NCBI RefSeq assembly: GCF_026262505.1
Contig: NC_067207.1
Span: 18,568,082-18,632,081 of the forward strand
Direction: 5' to 3'
Length of the DNA: 64,000 nt
From: Trichomonas vaginalis G3
Taxonomy: Eukaryota; Parabasalia; Trichomonadida; Trichomonadidae
The notes under the pieces are model-generated. The model worked only from the letters and a program-made list of their open reading frames with translations, was not told the DNA's origin and made no database searches. The position numbers were made by a program, and so were the translations under genes. Shown piece after piece: positions 38,540 to 49,203 of this stretch (positions are counted from its first letter, which is position 1; every line of letters starts with the position of its first letter).

Positions 38540-40693
38540 TTTCCACTGTTTATTATTTATCTTGAATTAAATAACAGGGTTGTATACACTACGGAATTTA
38601 ATTGAATTCATTAGTAGTGGCGATTTGTATGAGAATAATACCATTACAACAAATGTGATATTTTACCGAAAAAGTGACATTATAAATTTATTCAAAACTT
38701 TTGATCAAATTTACATCGGAAAACTTACACCAACCGGGCACGATAACCGAGGTCAAGTCGAATGCTAATCAAAAATAAGTTGTTCGAACAATTATGCCAA
38801 AAGAGTGATTTCGGAAACAAGAAGAAACATCATATTGAAGAAGAATCCAACAAAAAAGCCAAACAGATGTCCCAACCCGTAAAAACATTTATAAACCACC
38901 AAAATCTGACCACAATTAATAAACATTCAATTGAAAAATTTGAAAGACATGTAATTATTGCTCTAAATATATAGCATGTGACATAGACATTTTATAGATA
39001 CATTTCTAAAAGTTAAATTGTTAATCATTTATTAAAAATGTAATATTTTGTGGTTTAAAGTAAAATTAAAGGAAGACAATGGTGTTACCCTTAATAAGGC
39101 ACTCATATTGATTTATTGGATCACTGACATAATGAAGAATTGAAGAAAACATATTCATAGACAATAATCTTATTCGGGATTCAAAGAAATATGATGTTGA
39201 ATTATATTTCATGATATTATATATCATTTTTAGTTGTTTCGTTTAGTGAAAAACAATAATTTGAACAAAATTGCTAATATGAACAATTAGAATTAGTATT
39301 TCAAAATGTTTCAAAGCGGGATAACTCTCATATAAAGAAGAAAATATGTACAATATAGTAAAATTCCTTTTTAGTATAGAATAAAGGTATATGATAAATT
39401 TCCTGAAATATTTTTACATTTTATATAAAAAAGGATTCATGCATTTGAATACAAATACATCATATATTTAATAGATAGCTTAATAGTTCGAGTTCTCGTG
39501 ATTCAATATTGGACATATTTCTGAAGATTGATTTGTTAAAGATACATTATAATAAATCATTTTACCTATATGAGCTTGTTGCGTTTTAAAGCTCAAAATC
39601 GAGTCTTAATAATGTCATCATTCTTTGTTAAATCATTGTGGGACAATAGTTGATAATGCAAAATCGCATAGTAGAACTTTTTATATATACATTTAGCATA
39701 TATATTTCATGAAGGAGAATTGTGAAATTATATGAATTACGGCTGAAATAATATTGGATTTTCTAAACTGGTTACGTTATACAAAATTAAATTGTAGAAT
39801 TTTATAGTTTGCCGAATTTATTGCAAAATGTATTATTTAACTTCAAAAAGAAACACATCTCTTCTCAATATCGTTAGAGTTTACAAACAAATCGATTATT
39901 TAATCTAGTAAGCGTCGTAATATGCAGAAGAAATACTATAAGTTATATTTTTATATTCGTATCGTAATAGGAACAATTTGAAGCCAAAATTTTCTAGAAT
40001 TGAGAGCTGAAATTATTTTTAATCAACTAACAATATTTTTATTAGTGATCATATTCTGAACAATATATTTTCAGTCATAAATTATTATTCTGAAGATGTA
40101 AATCTAAATTAAGAATTTGAAAGGCAAATTTTGAATCAACATGTCGAAAAATATACGTACTTGCTTCGAAACTATGAATAGATAACAAATACAGAAAAAT
40201 AAACTTGTTCCAAGCAGTACGTTGTTGAATTCTCAAAATGGCTGGAATTTAGTGAAACTCGCTAACCTATCATCAGCGAGTCTTTTTCTCTTTTATCATT
40301 CAGAATTAATAAATATTTGAAAATTTTTTTGAGAGATATACAATTTTCAAAGCAACCAAAAATAAAAGAACACAAATTTCGGGGTTTTTCTCAATATCAA
40401 ATAAATTTTAGTTTTGGAAATTACCAGAAAACCATTGGGGAGCACGAATTAAAACTTTTTTAATATGAAGAATTATCTTTTATTGGAAAATAATGTTCCT
40501 GCATATCAATAAAACATCTACCAATCATCTGAACATATAATTTGAGACTTGGGTACTCAAACGAGGATGAATTTATCTGAATTACAGACGAATTTAATCT
40601 GATTATCACAAATTTGTGAGGTATTCAAATTTCTGCTTTCAAATCTCCTTGAGGTCAATTCAATTTTTCATAGTAAACGGTTATTACCTCATT
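38540..40693. other. Mostly gene-free region, 2.1 kb
   Basis: Two short open stretches at 38,580-38,768 and 38,762-38,974 lie just upstream of the BTB gene on the other strand. The second starts with ATG and is Lys/Asn-rich (NKKKHHIEEESNKKAKQMSQ). They might be one decayed small gene, but nothing supports this. The remainder is AT-rich with no feature. Confidence 0.4.
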
Positions 40694-41260
40694 ATGGATC
40701 GATTATTGCCAAATGGACACGCCCCATGTGAAGAATGCGGATCTCGTTCTAAGTTCACACAAAAGGAAGATCAGAAGCTAATAAAGCTTGTACAAGAATC
40801 TGGGAGGAATCCCAACTGGAGAGAGATTTCCAACATAATGCAAACAAGAACCCCAAGACAATGCAGGGAAAGGTATCAAAATTACCTTTGCCCTCGAATT
40901 AACCACAAAGATTTCACCCAGGAAGAGGACGAATTAATTCTCAAACAATTTTCAATTCATGGAAATAAATGGAACGCCATCGCAAAAATGTTTAGAGGAA
41001 GGACAGGTAATATGATTCGCAATAGATGGCAGACTTTAATCCGAAAGGCTAACAAAAAGAAGAGCAAATCCGGCCGAAAGAAGCATGAGACAAAGAAATT
41101 AATTGAAAAGCCTAAAGTTATAAATATCGTTGAGCCTAAATCTGCAGCTCCATCTCAACCAAACGTATTTGATGCCCTATTTACGATGATGGATTACGAT
41201 CAAATCTTAAATGATGACCAATTCCTTATGTCATTTGTTGGAAAATCAGCCAATGCATGA
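40694..41260 (+). CDS. R2R3 Myb transcription factor
   Basis: 188 residues from ATG 40,694; TCATT stands directly before it. Two Myb repeats occupy residues 20-120: repeat 1 KFTQKEDQKLIKLVQESGRN...PNWREISNIM..RTPRQCRERYQNYL, repeat 2 KDFTQEEDELILKQFSIHGN...KWNAIAKMFRGRTGNMIRNRWQTL. The tryptophan spacing is normal in repeat 2; in repeat 1 the first Trp is replaced by Phe, as often seen in trichomonad Mybs. A lysine-rich nuclear-localisation-like stretch (KANKKKSKSGRKKHETKK) follows, then an acidic tail. Small R2R3 Mybs of this size are a large family in T. vaginalis, including regulators of ap65-1. Confidence 0.9.
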   Translation: MDRLLPNGHAPCEECGSRSKFTQKEDQKLIKLVQESGRNPNWREISNIMQTRTPRQCRERYQNYLCPRINHKDFTQEEDELILKQFSIHGNKWNAIAKMFRGRTGNMIRNRWQTLIRKANKKKSKSGRKKHETKKLIEKPKVINIVEPKSAAPSQPNVFDALFTMMDYDQILNDDQFLMSFVGKSANA

Positions 41261-42457
41261 GTTCCTACAACCTTTGTTTGAATTGCTCTTTTGGAAAAAA
41301 TATTTGTTTTGAAAACTAAATTTGATTGTTTGAAGAACTTATTATTTCCTATATTTTTTTATAACTTTTTAAAAGCAAAAATATTTTGTGAGGCTCTCAA
41401 ATTTGCGGCATTCCCTAAAACCATTAAAATCTAGCTCATTAATTCGTTTTTGACTTCAATATCACAAAATCTTACTTTATTTAATTTTACAAAAATTTGA
41501 AAGGCATCGAGTAATACAATTTTTTTCTTTACGAAATTGCATTATAAAGTTGGTTTTCTAACTAACAATACTGCATTTCAAGATTTGTGAACCTATCAAA
41601 ACTTACCTCTCAATTTCTAAAGAATTTCTCAGATTTATATAAAATTTTATTTTCAAAGCATGAATCAGTTTCTGATTCAATTTCTAAGTTACAAAATATA
41701 TCACTCGATTTATCGTTCTCACAAATAAAATTCATAAAAAATCTGATGATTTTATAATTATTTATATCATCCAATGCGAAATCAATTAATGCATCATAAA
41801 ATCAAGAATATTAGAACAAAATATGATCAAAAATCTAATTTTTCAGCGATTGACAAATTATGTTTACAAAACAAATACAGTTGTAACACTATTTAAGATA
41901 CTACTAGATTAAAATAAGGTGATATAATTGAAGGTGAAAAAAATGATTCCCTCATGGCAATTATTTCCAACATCCGAAAAATTCAACTTTCATTTGATTA
42001 GAAATATTAATCCATAAATTATATATTGAAAGAAAGATATCTATCCTGACAATATTCCACAGATCCATATTTCGATTTCAATAATTTTGATAAAATCAGA
42101 GCAATCATTATTTTCTCAGCCAACATCATTTCTCATAAATTATATCTATATATTTGGCTCAAACAATCTAAGTTTCCTATACTTTACTACTATTTCGTGA
42201 AAATTTATCATAAAATCACATTATTCCATGAATTCAAGTTGTTAATCAGGCAATATATCTCGAAGGATATATGTTTTCAACATAAAAATATAAGTATTTT
42301 AGTTTCAATTTTCGATATTTTCTCGAATCAATTCCGAAATCAAAAGAGCACTGATTAAATTCCAAAAAGACAGTAAGACATCAAAAGTTTAGAATATATA
42401 CGGAGTTATTTAATAAATATAAAGAATTAAAATCTATTACAAAAACAGGAAAGTTCT
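41261..42457. other. Gene-free spacer, 1.2 kb
   Basis: AT-rich, no supported ORF, RNA or repeat. Confidence 0.45.
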
Positions 42458-43651
42458 TTATTTAGGCCAATTAGGAATAATACAATGGCTGAGGTAACCA
42501 TTGCTTGCGAACTTCATCTTTAAGTTCGAATACGAAACTAATGTTTCTCCATTGAAAAGATCGAGTTTTATTGGGTTTCCGTTGAATACAAACCTGCACA
42601 TTATTTTTCCATTGACATCCCACATCTCAAAAGCCACATGCGATCCGAAAGGAGGGTTGTATTGGCCTTCATAATCTCCAAGGAGACTCAAAATCGCAAG
42701 AAGGGCTGCATCGTGAGAGGAATAGAGTACAAATTTGTAGTCGTTCTGCATTGCGATCTTTTCATCGGCAACTCTGAAGAATTCACGGAACATCGGAGAA
42801 CCGGCATATCCGTAAAAGTTTCCTTTGTAGTAGACTGGGCCTCTGTTGTATTGGGACATGAACCTGGCGAAATCCAGGAGCATTTCATCGGTAATCCAGG
42901 CTTCGTTTGTATGGTTTGTACAGTCAACAATCAAAGTATAAGCAGTGAATTTCTTAACGTTCTTGAAATTCCACTTGATGCCATGGGATTCGAGTATTGT
43001 CTTGTATTTGTTTGAGAAACTGTTGAAAATATCTTGCCATTCTTGAGAATTGAAGTATAAATTCGAAGCTTCATCAAGTTCTGGGCACCAATCAACTGAT
43101 GGATGAACTAAACCTGCAGCATCATTGTCTGTGATGTATTCAATGACTTCGTTTGGTGATTTTGGCTCGAACATGCCATTCATGAAAGAAACACCAGAAC
43201 GAAGGGTTCTATCTTTCTCAGAACCTCTGAACAAGACATTCCATGGCCAGAAAGCTTCGCCAAGAAGCTTCATTTCATCAACATAGTAACTCTTGTAAAA
43301 CTTGCCGAGTTCGTATAAATCGTTCATACCATCTGAAAGAAGATCTTCTTTTCTGCATTGTGGTTGATATGGAAGGACACCTGGCTCGTAAACAATGTGG
43401 TAAAGTTTCGAATGTTGAACTGGAGCAGGATTTAATCTTGGTGAATATGATGAGTTATCATCACATATCCATTCGCCAGTTTTTTTAATGTCTCCAAATG
43501 CTTTTCCTGGAGCTCTTTTTCCATGTCTGATCATTACTTGAGATTGGATGAGTTTTCCATTGGGAACCGGTTCAGCATGTTTTCTTGGAGCTACACATAC
43601 ATCATAAGGTAGTCTTTGAGATTTAGAAAAAGAAAAAATAAGCGAAAGCAT
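42458..43651 (-). CDS. Histidine acid phosphatase, secreted
   Basis: 397 residues from ATG 43,651. The short N-terminal hydrophobic segment (MLSLIFSFSKS) looks like a signal peptide. The phosphohistidine motif is MIRHGKRAPGKAF near residue 42 (RHGxRxP), and the proton-donor motif is YSSHDAALLAILSLLG near residue 310 (HD). Length and motif spacing fit branch 2 histidine acid phosphatases (lysosomal/prostatic type), which hydrolyse phosphomonoesters at acid pH. Acid phosphatases are abundant lysosomal and secreted enzymes of trichomonads. Its 5' part is repeated at about 50,997-51,170. Confidence 0.9.
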   Translation of the reverse strand: MLSLIFSFSKSQRLPYDVCVAPRKHAEPVPNGKLIQSQVMIRHGKRAPGKAFGDIKKTGEWICDDNSSYSPRLNPAPVQHSKLYHIVYEPGVLPYQPQCRKEDLLSDGMNDLYELGKFYKSYYVDEMKLLGEAFWPWNVLFRGSEKDRTLRSGVSFMNGMFEPKSPNEVIEYITDNDAAGLVHPSVDWCPELDEASNLYFNSQEWQDIFNSFSNKYKTILESHGIKWNFKNVKKFTAYTLIVDCTNHTNEAWITDEMLLDFARFMSQYNRGPVYYKGNFYGYAGSPMFREFFRVADEKIAMQNDYKFVLYSSHDAALLAILSLLGDYEGQYNPPFGSHVAFEMWDVNGKIMCRFVFNGNPIKLDLFNGETLVSYSNLKMKFASNGYLSHCIIPNWPK

Positions 43652-43854
43652 CTTTTGTCACTTTTTCTTTTGAAAAAAAGTGAGAATCCGGGCTTCATAT
43701 TGCAAATACAAGCTCAATCTATGGCATTACTAAAAATGAACAAATTATATTATAGATTTGGAAGAATATTGAATCTGCAAACGATGAAGATCAGTTTTTA
43801 GCAAAAAAACAAAAAAATTTGTAATAAATTTTGGTATCACCTTATTATATCATT

Positions 43855-44525
43855 AATGATGATGGGAACAGGACAAATTTGCCACACGGCACTTTTTTTA
43901 AAAAAAAATTAATGGAGCGGAGCAATACTCTGCTGCAGGAACCCCAAGGCTCCCAATCATTACGAAAGGGAGCCTCAGGGCTCCTGAGAATCCATCAGCA
44001 GAGGCCTTTTCATTTGGCCTCTGCTGATCAAAGATTCGGCGAAGCCATTCTTCGTCTCAGGAGCCCCAAGGCTCCCAATCATTACGAAAGGGAGCCTCAG
44101 GGCTCCTGAGAAACCTCTTTGAGAAGGTTTTCTTAAAGAAAACCTTCTCAAAGATGATTGTCAGCAATCACTCAAAATCTACCAAGAGTTTCAAAGTTTC
44201 AAATCTATCTGAAATGAAGCTTTGAATCTCTTGTATATCTAATTGTAGAGGTACCTTTTCAAAATGTCTTCTATTGATTAAATTTAATCAGTAAAAGTCA
44301 TTTTGAAAAGGTACATCTCTATAATTGCTATTGAGCATTCACTCTTGGAACCTTGGAGCTCTTGTGTAGTGCATGAAAACTCCAAGATTCTAGCATAAAA
44401 CATATATCATAGACATAATTTCTTCAAATATAATTTAAGGTTATTTTTAAAAAAATTAGAAAAGCGTAATTTAAGGTTATTGAAAAAGTGACGCTTGACA
44501 AATTTGTCCCGCACTCAATGATGAT
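43855..44525. repeat. 9-bp target-site duplication
   Basis: AATGATGAT at 43,855-43,863 and 44,517-44,525 exactly flanks the MITE. Confidence 0.88.
43864..44516. mobile_element. Non-autonomous MULE (MITE) made of hairpins
   Basis: 653 bp, ends GGGAACAGGACAAATTTG and, read inward from the right, GAGTGCGGGACAAATTTG, the same GGACAAA-type terminus as the other MULEs here. A 9-bp target duplication flanks it. The interior is a chain of hairpins: GGCTCCC...GGGAGCC (twice), GCAGAGGCC...GGCCTCTGC, GAGAAGGTTTTC...GAAAACCTTCTC, and GGTACCTTTTCAAAATG...CATTTTGAAAAGGTAC. No ORF. It lies between the phosphatase and the thioredoxin-fold gene. Confidence 0.88.
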
Positions 44526-44688
44526 TCGTAAAGGTGAAGTTTCAAGTTTCATATTGAACAAGAAAGGAGATATCAATCCATAAACATATGAAATATAGCC
44601 TGCTTAGGATTACATATATAAAGCATATAGTTTTATTGCGAAATAATAAGTCTAATTATCGTAATTAGAAATTTGACTGTTTTGCCAT

Positions 44689-44697
44689 TCAATTTTT
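44689..44697 (+). promoter_or_regulatory. Initiator-like TCAATTTTT
   Basis: 15 bases before the ATG at 44,713; same nonamer as at 28,153. Fits the trichomonad initiator. Confidence 0.5.
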
Positions 44698-44712
44698 AGA
44701 TTTTTGACAAAA

Positions 44713-46395
44713 ATGTTTCAGATTCTGTTTTCTTTAGCTGCATCAAAATTCATACCTTACAATATTACAGAGTTCCTAGTGTATGACTCATACACAGATA
44801 GACAGTTTAGTTCAGTAATTAAACGCCACAACCGCGTAGTTGCAATGATTATAAATATGTCTGCAACAGGTACTGAATCTTTCATTGATGAATTCTCAAA
44901 ACTTTCAGCAATATTTACACATGACGTAAAATTTTGCGTTTTAACTACTCAAAAAGCCAAAAAAATTTATAAAAAATATGCGCAATTCCTTCCTCAGCTT
45001 TCATTCTTCACTGATGGCGAAATTGCATACTCAATACCATATCCAACTACAGAAATGGAGCTTATTTACGCTGTTGGCATATATTTGCGTAAAAATACTC
45101 CAATTTTCGATGATTCCAAGAAGCTTCTCAATGCGATACCAGATACACAGTTTACAATAATATCACCTACATCTATTCTTGAAGATTCGCAAGCGCTTAT
45201 CAATGAAATACAAGAAAATGTTGGATCTTTTAACGTTTTCGGAGCAACAGAAAATGTTTTCAAGGATTTAGGCTTTTCTGATGATAAAGTTTGCTTGTAT
45301 CGTAGAAAAGATAAGAAAATATTACAAATAGATAATATTTCAAATATTTTGGAGTTTACAGAGACATCCTTCTATCCTAAAGTAGATAAACATATGGCAA
45401 CAATGTTCCAAGATTTCGTTGGCCTCCTTTGTGTCAATGAAACAGCCACAGAAGAACAAAAAAATTTCATTTCTGATTTAGGAGACAAATACAGAGAAAT
45501 TACATTTGGAATTATCAAGGATAGTGAGTTAGAAAACATCCATGCCATGACTAATGGTAAAACAAGGCAATTACCGTGCTTCATTTTGTATAATTGGTTT
45601 GATTACATTTTCTTCCCAGTCCAGTACAATTTAAGTCACGTAGAAGGACTTATTAATAGAGTTTTAGATGGCCAAGTTGAGCTAAACTTCCCTTCTGAGT
45701 CAATTCCGAAAAATCAAAGTAAATTATTAGCGACAAAAGTCGTTGGAATGACATACGAGTCATTTGTTGAGGATCCCAATTATGATACAGTCATTTTCTA
45801 CATCGGAGAAGATGGAACTGGCATAGATTTCGCAAATAAATTTGCGAAATTCCTTAACAACAACAATGTTTCAGGAATTAAGGTCGGATATATATTAACA
45901 GGCCTTAATTCATGCCCGAGATTGTTCCCAAGGCTTGTTTTCGAGCCACAAGTCAATTTCTTCCCTAAAATCAATAAAACTGAGAACCATACACATTTCG
46001 GATCACTAACACCTTATGGGTTACTTGAAGGATTGAAGAGAGTCTCATCTGAGAACATTTCATTAAATAATTCAATTTTCAGTTATTCACAAGAGATCAA
46101 ATATCTCATAGACTTGGTCCAGGAATGGCCAGATCTCCTTCAAGATGATCAGCCATTCGCAGAAGAATTTATGCTCCATAGAGGTAGACAGCTCGGCCTC
46201 GGTGATGATTTAGATACAATTATTACTTCTCTCGAAGACTCTGTTGATAATGTGATCGCCGGATTTGATGATTCAAAGTTTGTTTTAAAAGAAATCGAAG
46301 ATGATGACTATATGAAAGTAATTAAAGGACAACAAGTAAGTGATGAAGAAAAGAAGGAACACAACCACAAGAAACATCATCACAGACATCATTAA
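44713..46395 (+). CDS. PDI-like thioredoxin-fold secretory protein, His-rich tail
   Basis: 560 residues. ATG 44,713 is chosen over an upstream TTG; it opens with a signal-peptide-like MFQILFSLAASKF. Thioredoxin-like segments are seen at about residues 15-120 (VVAMIINMS, HDVKFCVLTT, LPQLSFFTDGE) and again in the C-terminal half (YDTVIFYIGEDGTGIDFANK, GIKVGYILTGLNSCP). No CxxC active site is visible where VINMSATG and IGEDGTG stand in its place, so the domains are probably non-redox, as in several ER PDI-family chaperones. The C-terminus is acidic then His/Lys-rich (EEKKEHNHKKHHHRHH) and has no KDEL-type signal. Likely located in the secretory pathway; metal binding by the tail is possible. Confidence 0.65.
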   Translation: MFQILFSLAASKFIPYNITEFLVYDSYTDRQFSSVIKRHNRVVAMIINMSATGTESFIDEFSKLSAIFTHDVKFCVLTTQKAKKIYKKYAQFLPQLSFFTDGEIAYSIPYPTTEMELIYAVGIYLRKNTPIFDDSKKLLNAIPDTQFTIISPTSILEDSQALINEIQENVGSFNVFGATENVFKDLGFSDDKVCLYRRKDKKILQIDNISNILEFTETSFYPKVDKHMATMFQDFVGLLCVNETATEEQKNFISDLGDKYREITFGIIKDSELENIHAMTNGKTRQLPCFILYNWFDYIFFPVQYNLSHVEGLINRVLDGQVELNFPSESIPKNQSKLLATKVVGMTYESFVEDPNYDTVIFYIGEDGTGIDFANKFAKFLNNNNVSGIKVGYILTGLNSCPRLFPRLVFEPQVNFFPKINKTENHTHFGSLTPYGLLEGLKRVSSENISLNNSIFSYSQEIKYLIDLVQEWPDLLQDDQPFAEEFMLHRGRQLGLGDDLDTIITSLEDSVDNVIAGFDDSKFVLKEIEDDDYMKVIKGQQVSDEEKKEHNHKKHHHRHH

Positions 46396-47176
46396 AACCA
46401 TTAATGCAAAATTTTATTTTGATGATTAATAAATACATTATGTTTAAATCGAGATTTATTATTTTTAGTAACAGTTGACATCGAATTTGAAGGTAAGTGA
46501 AAATACTAAATTCAAATTCAAACAAAATGCACGAAACAAATTCAAATTTGAGGACATTTGAGTGAGTATATTAAAGACACCAAGGAACTATCAATTCCAT
46601 CTCGTCAAGATCAAATTCAGAGCAATGAATTAGTCGAGGAATTTAACATATCCTATAATTCTTAAAATCAAGGATGAAATCAAACAAGCAGGCTATTGAA
46701 TTTATATATATCCTAATACGATCATTTTTTATTGGGGAATTTCAGATTTATGAAAATTTCTTTCTTTATCCATGAATTCCAAAATCTATAGGATGGTCAT
46801 ACAGACTAGAGTTCAATTCCAAATAGATTTTCTTCGGAACTCCTTTTTGTAAACGATTTTCACCCAATGACCTCACGACCAAAACCGCAATTCAAATTTT
46901 TTTTGGGAGGATCTTGAGAATTTAGCTAAAGGTAACAAAGCAAAAACATTGAAATTAATTTTATTTCAATGTGTTTTTTTGAAAATTCAATTGAAATTTC
47001 TATCGGAGTGAATATTTGAATAAGAAATACTTCTTTAGTAGACATGCACTGTAGTACGAGTCCTGAACAAATAATTCTAAAATACAGATCCATTTAATAA
47101 AAATATTTTAGTCAGTTTGGCGTCATCTGCCAAGATTTTGTGGCAGATCTATCTGAATTGCCAAAATTTAATTTCG
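46396..47176. other. Gene-free spacer, 0.8 kb
   Basis: AT-rich DNA. An open stretch runs into the PX gene from upstream without an ATG (see that entry). Confidence 0.45.
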
Positions 47177-47632
47177 ATGACCTTTCACCTTGTTCCGCTC
47201 CAAAGCTTACCCTCCAGCAAAGTCAAACGCCTAAGAACTTGTCCCACCTTGCCTAATTTCTATGTATCGATTGAAGGATGGAGATTTGATAAGACATTAC
47301 GTACCGCGCTCTACATCATAGAATTGGGCGTTCTATATGATGATGGCGTAATGATTTACCGTAGCGAGCATAGATATTCGGAGCTCTACAAGCTGCATAA
47401 AGCTCTTTCAAAATCAAATGACATCTACTCAGCTTTTCCACCTAAGAAGCTTTTTGGATCCAAAGATGTTGAGTTTATCAGTGAACGATACCAGCAGCTT
47501 TGGTCCTACTTTGACAAAGTTTCAGAAATTCGACATATTGACCAGGTTCCAGAGTTTAACAGTTGCTTTAAATTCTCTGAACTTAAGCATAAATGGCACT
47601 GTGCTTCACATGTCATTAATCTAACCCATTGA
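47177..47632 (+). CDS. PX (phox homology) domain protein
   Basis: 151 residues from ATG 47,177; upstream in-frame starts are TTG only. The PX fold covers residues 25-135: LPNFYVSIEGWRFDKTLRTA, IIELGVLYDDGVMIYRSEHR (Arg at the phosphate-binding RYS position: EHRYSELYKLHKAL), FPPKKLFGSKDVEFISERYQ with the PPK motif and the downstream Arg. PX domains bind phosphoinositides, mainly PI3P, on endosomes. There is no second domain, as in short sorting-nexin-like proteins. A second copy at 54,684-55,139 is open with only a few residue changes. Confidence 0.85.
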   Translation: MTFHLVPLQSLPSSKVKRLRTCPTLPNFYVSIEGWRFDKTLRTALYIIELGVLYDDGVMIYRSEHRYSELYKLHKALSKSNDIYSAFPPKKLFGSKDVEFISERYQQLWSYFDKVSEIRHIDQVPEFNSCFKFSELKHKWHCASHVINLTH

Positions 47633-48108
47633 TTACCATATCCAATTTATATTTTTAATTTTTATTTTTGTTTGTAAATAGTATTTTTGATTTAATTTTA
47701 CTTTTTATTCATTAATCTTACCGATTTGAGACAAGTTAGACGGAATGTCTTATTTTATTCATAATTTTCGATCCGATTCAGAAATATGTTTAAGGTAAAG
47801 GTATTTAACAAGGAATATTGAATATAAACAAGTATTGGAGGTAAAAGGATATCAAATTCATGTACATTTTCATTAATAATTGTCACTCGATATTTGATCT
47901 AAACAGAAACGAGGATGAAAACATGTTTATTTTTGTATATTTATCTTATCGTATATTATTTTAGATAATCGATTGATAAAACCCCAGAAAATTATACAAA
48001 AAAATTTATAATGGAAAAACATGATTATAAATGATTGTAAATCGCATATATATTCAAAACACTATTTAATATCTCTCTTATAAATGATAAAAAAATCACA
48101 AATAAAAA
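47633..48108. other. Convergent gene-free spacer, 0.5 kb
   Basis: AT-rich stretch between the stops of the PX gene and the membrane-protein gene; no feature seen. Confidence 0.45.
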
Positions 48109-49203
48109 TTATTTCTTAGAAAAATCTTGAATTATCCGATGAAGATCAATAAGGGTTAAACAGACTGCGAATTCTGCAAATCCAATCGAATAATCGATAA
48201 TATCCCTTGATAGCATATCTTTTAAGTCTTCTATCTGTTCCGAATTGTCTAATTCAGCAAACATAGCTTCCCCTGTCTCTGAAGAAACTCCAGAATTATC
48301 TTCGGACTGTAAAATTCTTGATCCGACCTTTTTTCCCTTCTTATAAATTACAAATCGGATTAATAAGAAAGAAGTATAGATAATGTAGCTAAAACCATAA
48401 TAAACGGTTCTCTTAGAGTCATCGTAAACACTCGGAAAATACGTTGGATCTTTTGTAAATACCAAATAAAAAATTCCGCCGATAAATAACAAAGCAAAGA
48501 TAATAAGTATGATTAAAATAGGTAATTCTTCTACTAAGAAGCTTAAAAATAAACCGTAGCATACAGAAAAAGTTGCCTGGATGATAGAAGATTTTCCGTA
48601 AATTATATCTGAGTAATAGAAGAATGAAATGTATAAAACGGATAATATCTTGAGAAATGCTTTGTTGAGGAATGCAACGATTTTGGCTTTGATTGATGAA
48701 TGAAGTTCGAATTCATCTTCTGACTTAGTTTTAACGTTAACGTTAAATAGATATAACCCTAACGCCCCAGCAAAAACCACATTGAAAGATGGACATTGAT
48801 AATTGGATCCGAAAGGAACTAAAGTACCATGAATCGCTTCAACGCACGGAGACTCTGATTTTATCAATCTAGCTAATAATGGAGTAGAACTCACACAAAA
48901 ACATGATAATACGAGAAAATTTAATATGCTAGCACAAATTTTTTGATATAATTCTTGCATTTTTCGCTGTTTTCCGGAAGCATGAACAAAGAATATAAAG
49001 GGTAGGATAAGGAAAACGAATACCATTGCGTTACCGAGGAAGTAAAATGAAATCCAGTTAAGTAACGATTGTGCAAATCCATCTACGAATTTATTTGTTA
49101 TAACTATATTGCATTTGGTGAATACATTGTCACTAAATTGCGATGCTGATCGTTTTTCAATTTCTATCTGTTCATGAATTGTAAAATTCGTAGGTTTATT
49201 CAT
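48109..49203 (-). CDS. Multipass membrane protein, 364 aa
   Basis: ATG 49,203 (the longer frame starts at TTG). About six to eight hydrophobic segments: WISFYFLGNAMVFVFLILPF, ASILNFLVLSCFCVSSTPLL, FNVVFAGALGLYLFNV, FLKILSVLYISFFYYSDIIY, PILIILIIFALLFIGGIFYL, VYYGFSYIIYTSFLLIRFVI. The layout, with a loop SNYQCPSFNVVFAG between helices, recalls PAP2-type phosphatases, but the catalytic PSGH histidine is absent, so the family link is doubtful. The cytosolic C-terminal 80 residues are Ser/Glu/Asp-rich. A second copy at 55,613-56,704 carries several lesions. Confidence 0.6.
   Translation of the reverse strand: MNKPTNFTIHEQIEIEKRSASQFSDNVFTKCNIVITNKFVDGFAQSLLNWISFYFLGNAMVFVFLILPFIFFVHASGKQRKMQELYQKICASILNFLVLSCFCVSSTPLLARLIKSESPCVEAIHGTLVPFGSNYQCPSFNVVFAGALGLYLFNVNVKTKSEDEFELHSSIKAKIVAFLNKAFLKILSVLYISFFYYSDIIYGKSSIIQATFSVCYGLFLSFLVEELPILIILIIFALLFIGGIFYLVFTKDPTYFPSVYDDSKRTVYYGFSYIIYTSFLLIRFVIYKKGKKVGSRILQSEDNSGVSSETGEAMFAELDNSEQIEDLKDMLSRDIIDYSIGFAEFAVCLTLIDLHRIIQDFSKK

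Noticed and set aside
38580-38974. Two short overlapping ORFs divergent from the BTB gene
   Set aside because: Different frames, no domain; may be a decayed small gene but it cannot be supported.
44713-46395. Active protein disulfide isomerase
   Set aside because: No CxxC motif in any thioredoxin-like segment and no KDEL-type terminus.
48109-49203. Active PAP2 phosphatase
   Set aside because: No PSGH or SRxxxxxH motif with the catalytic histidines.
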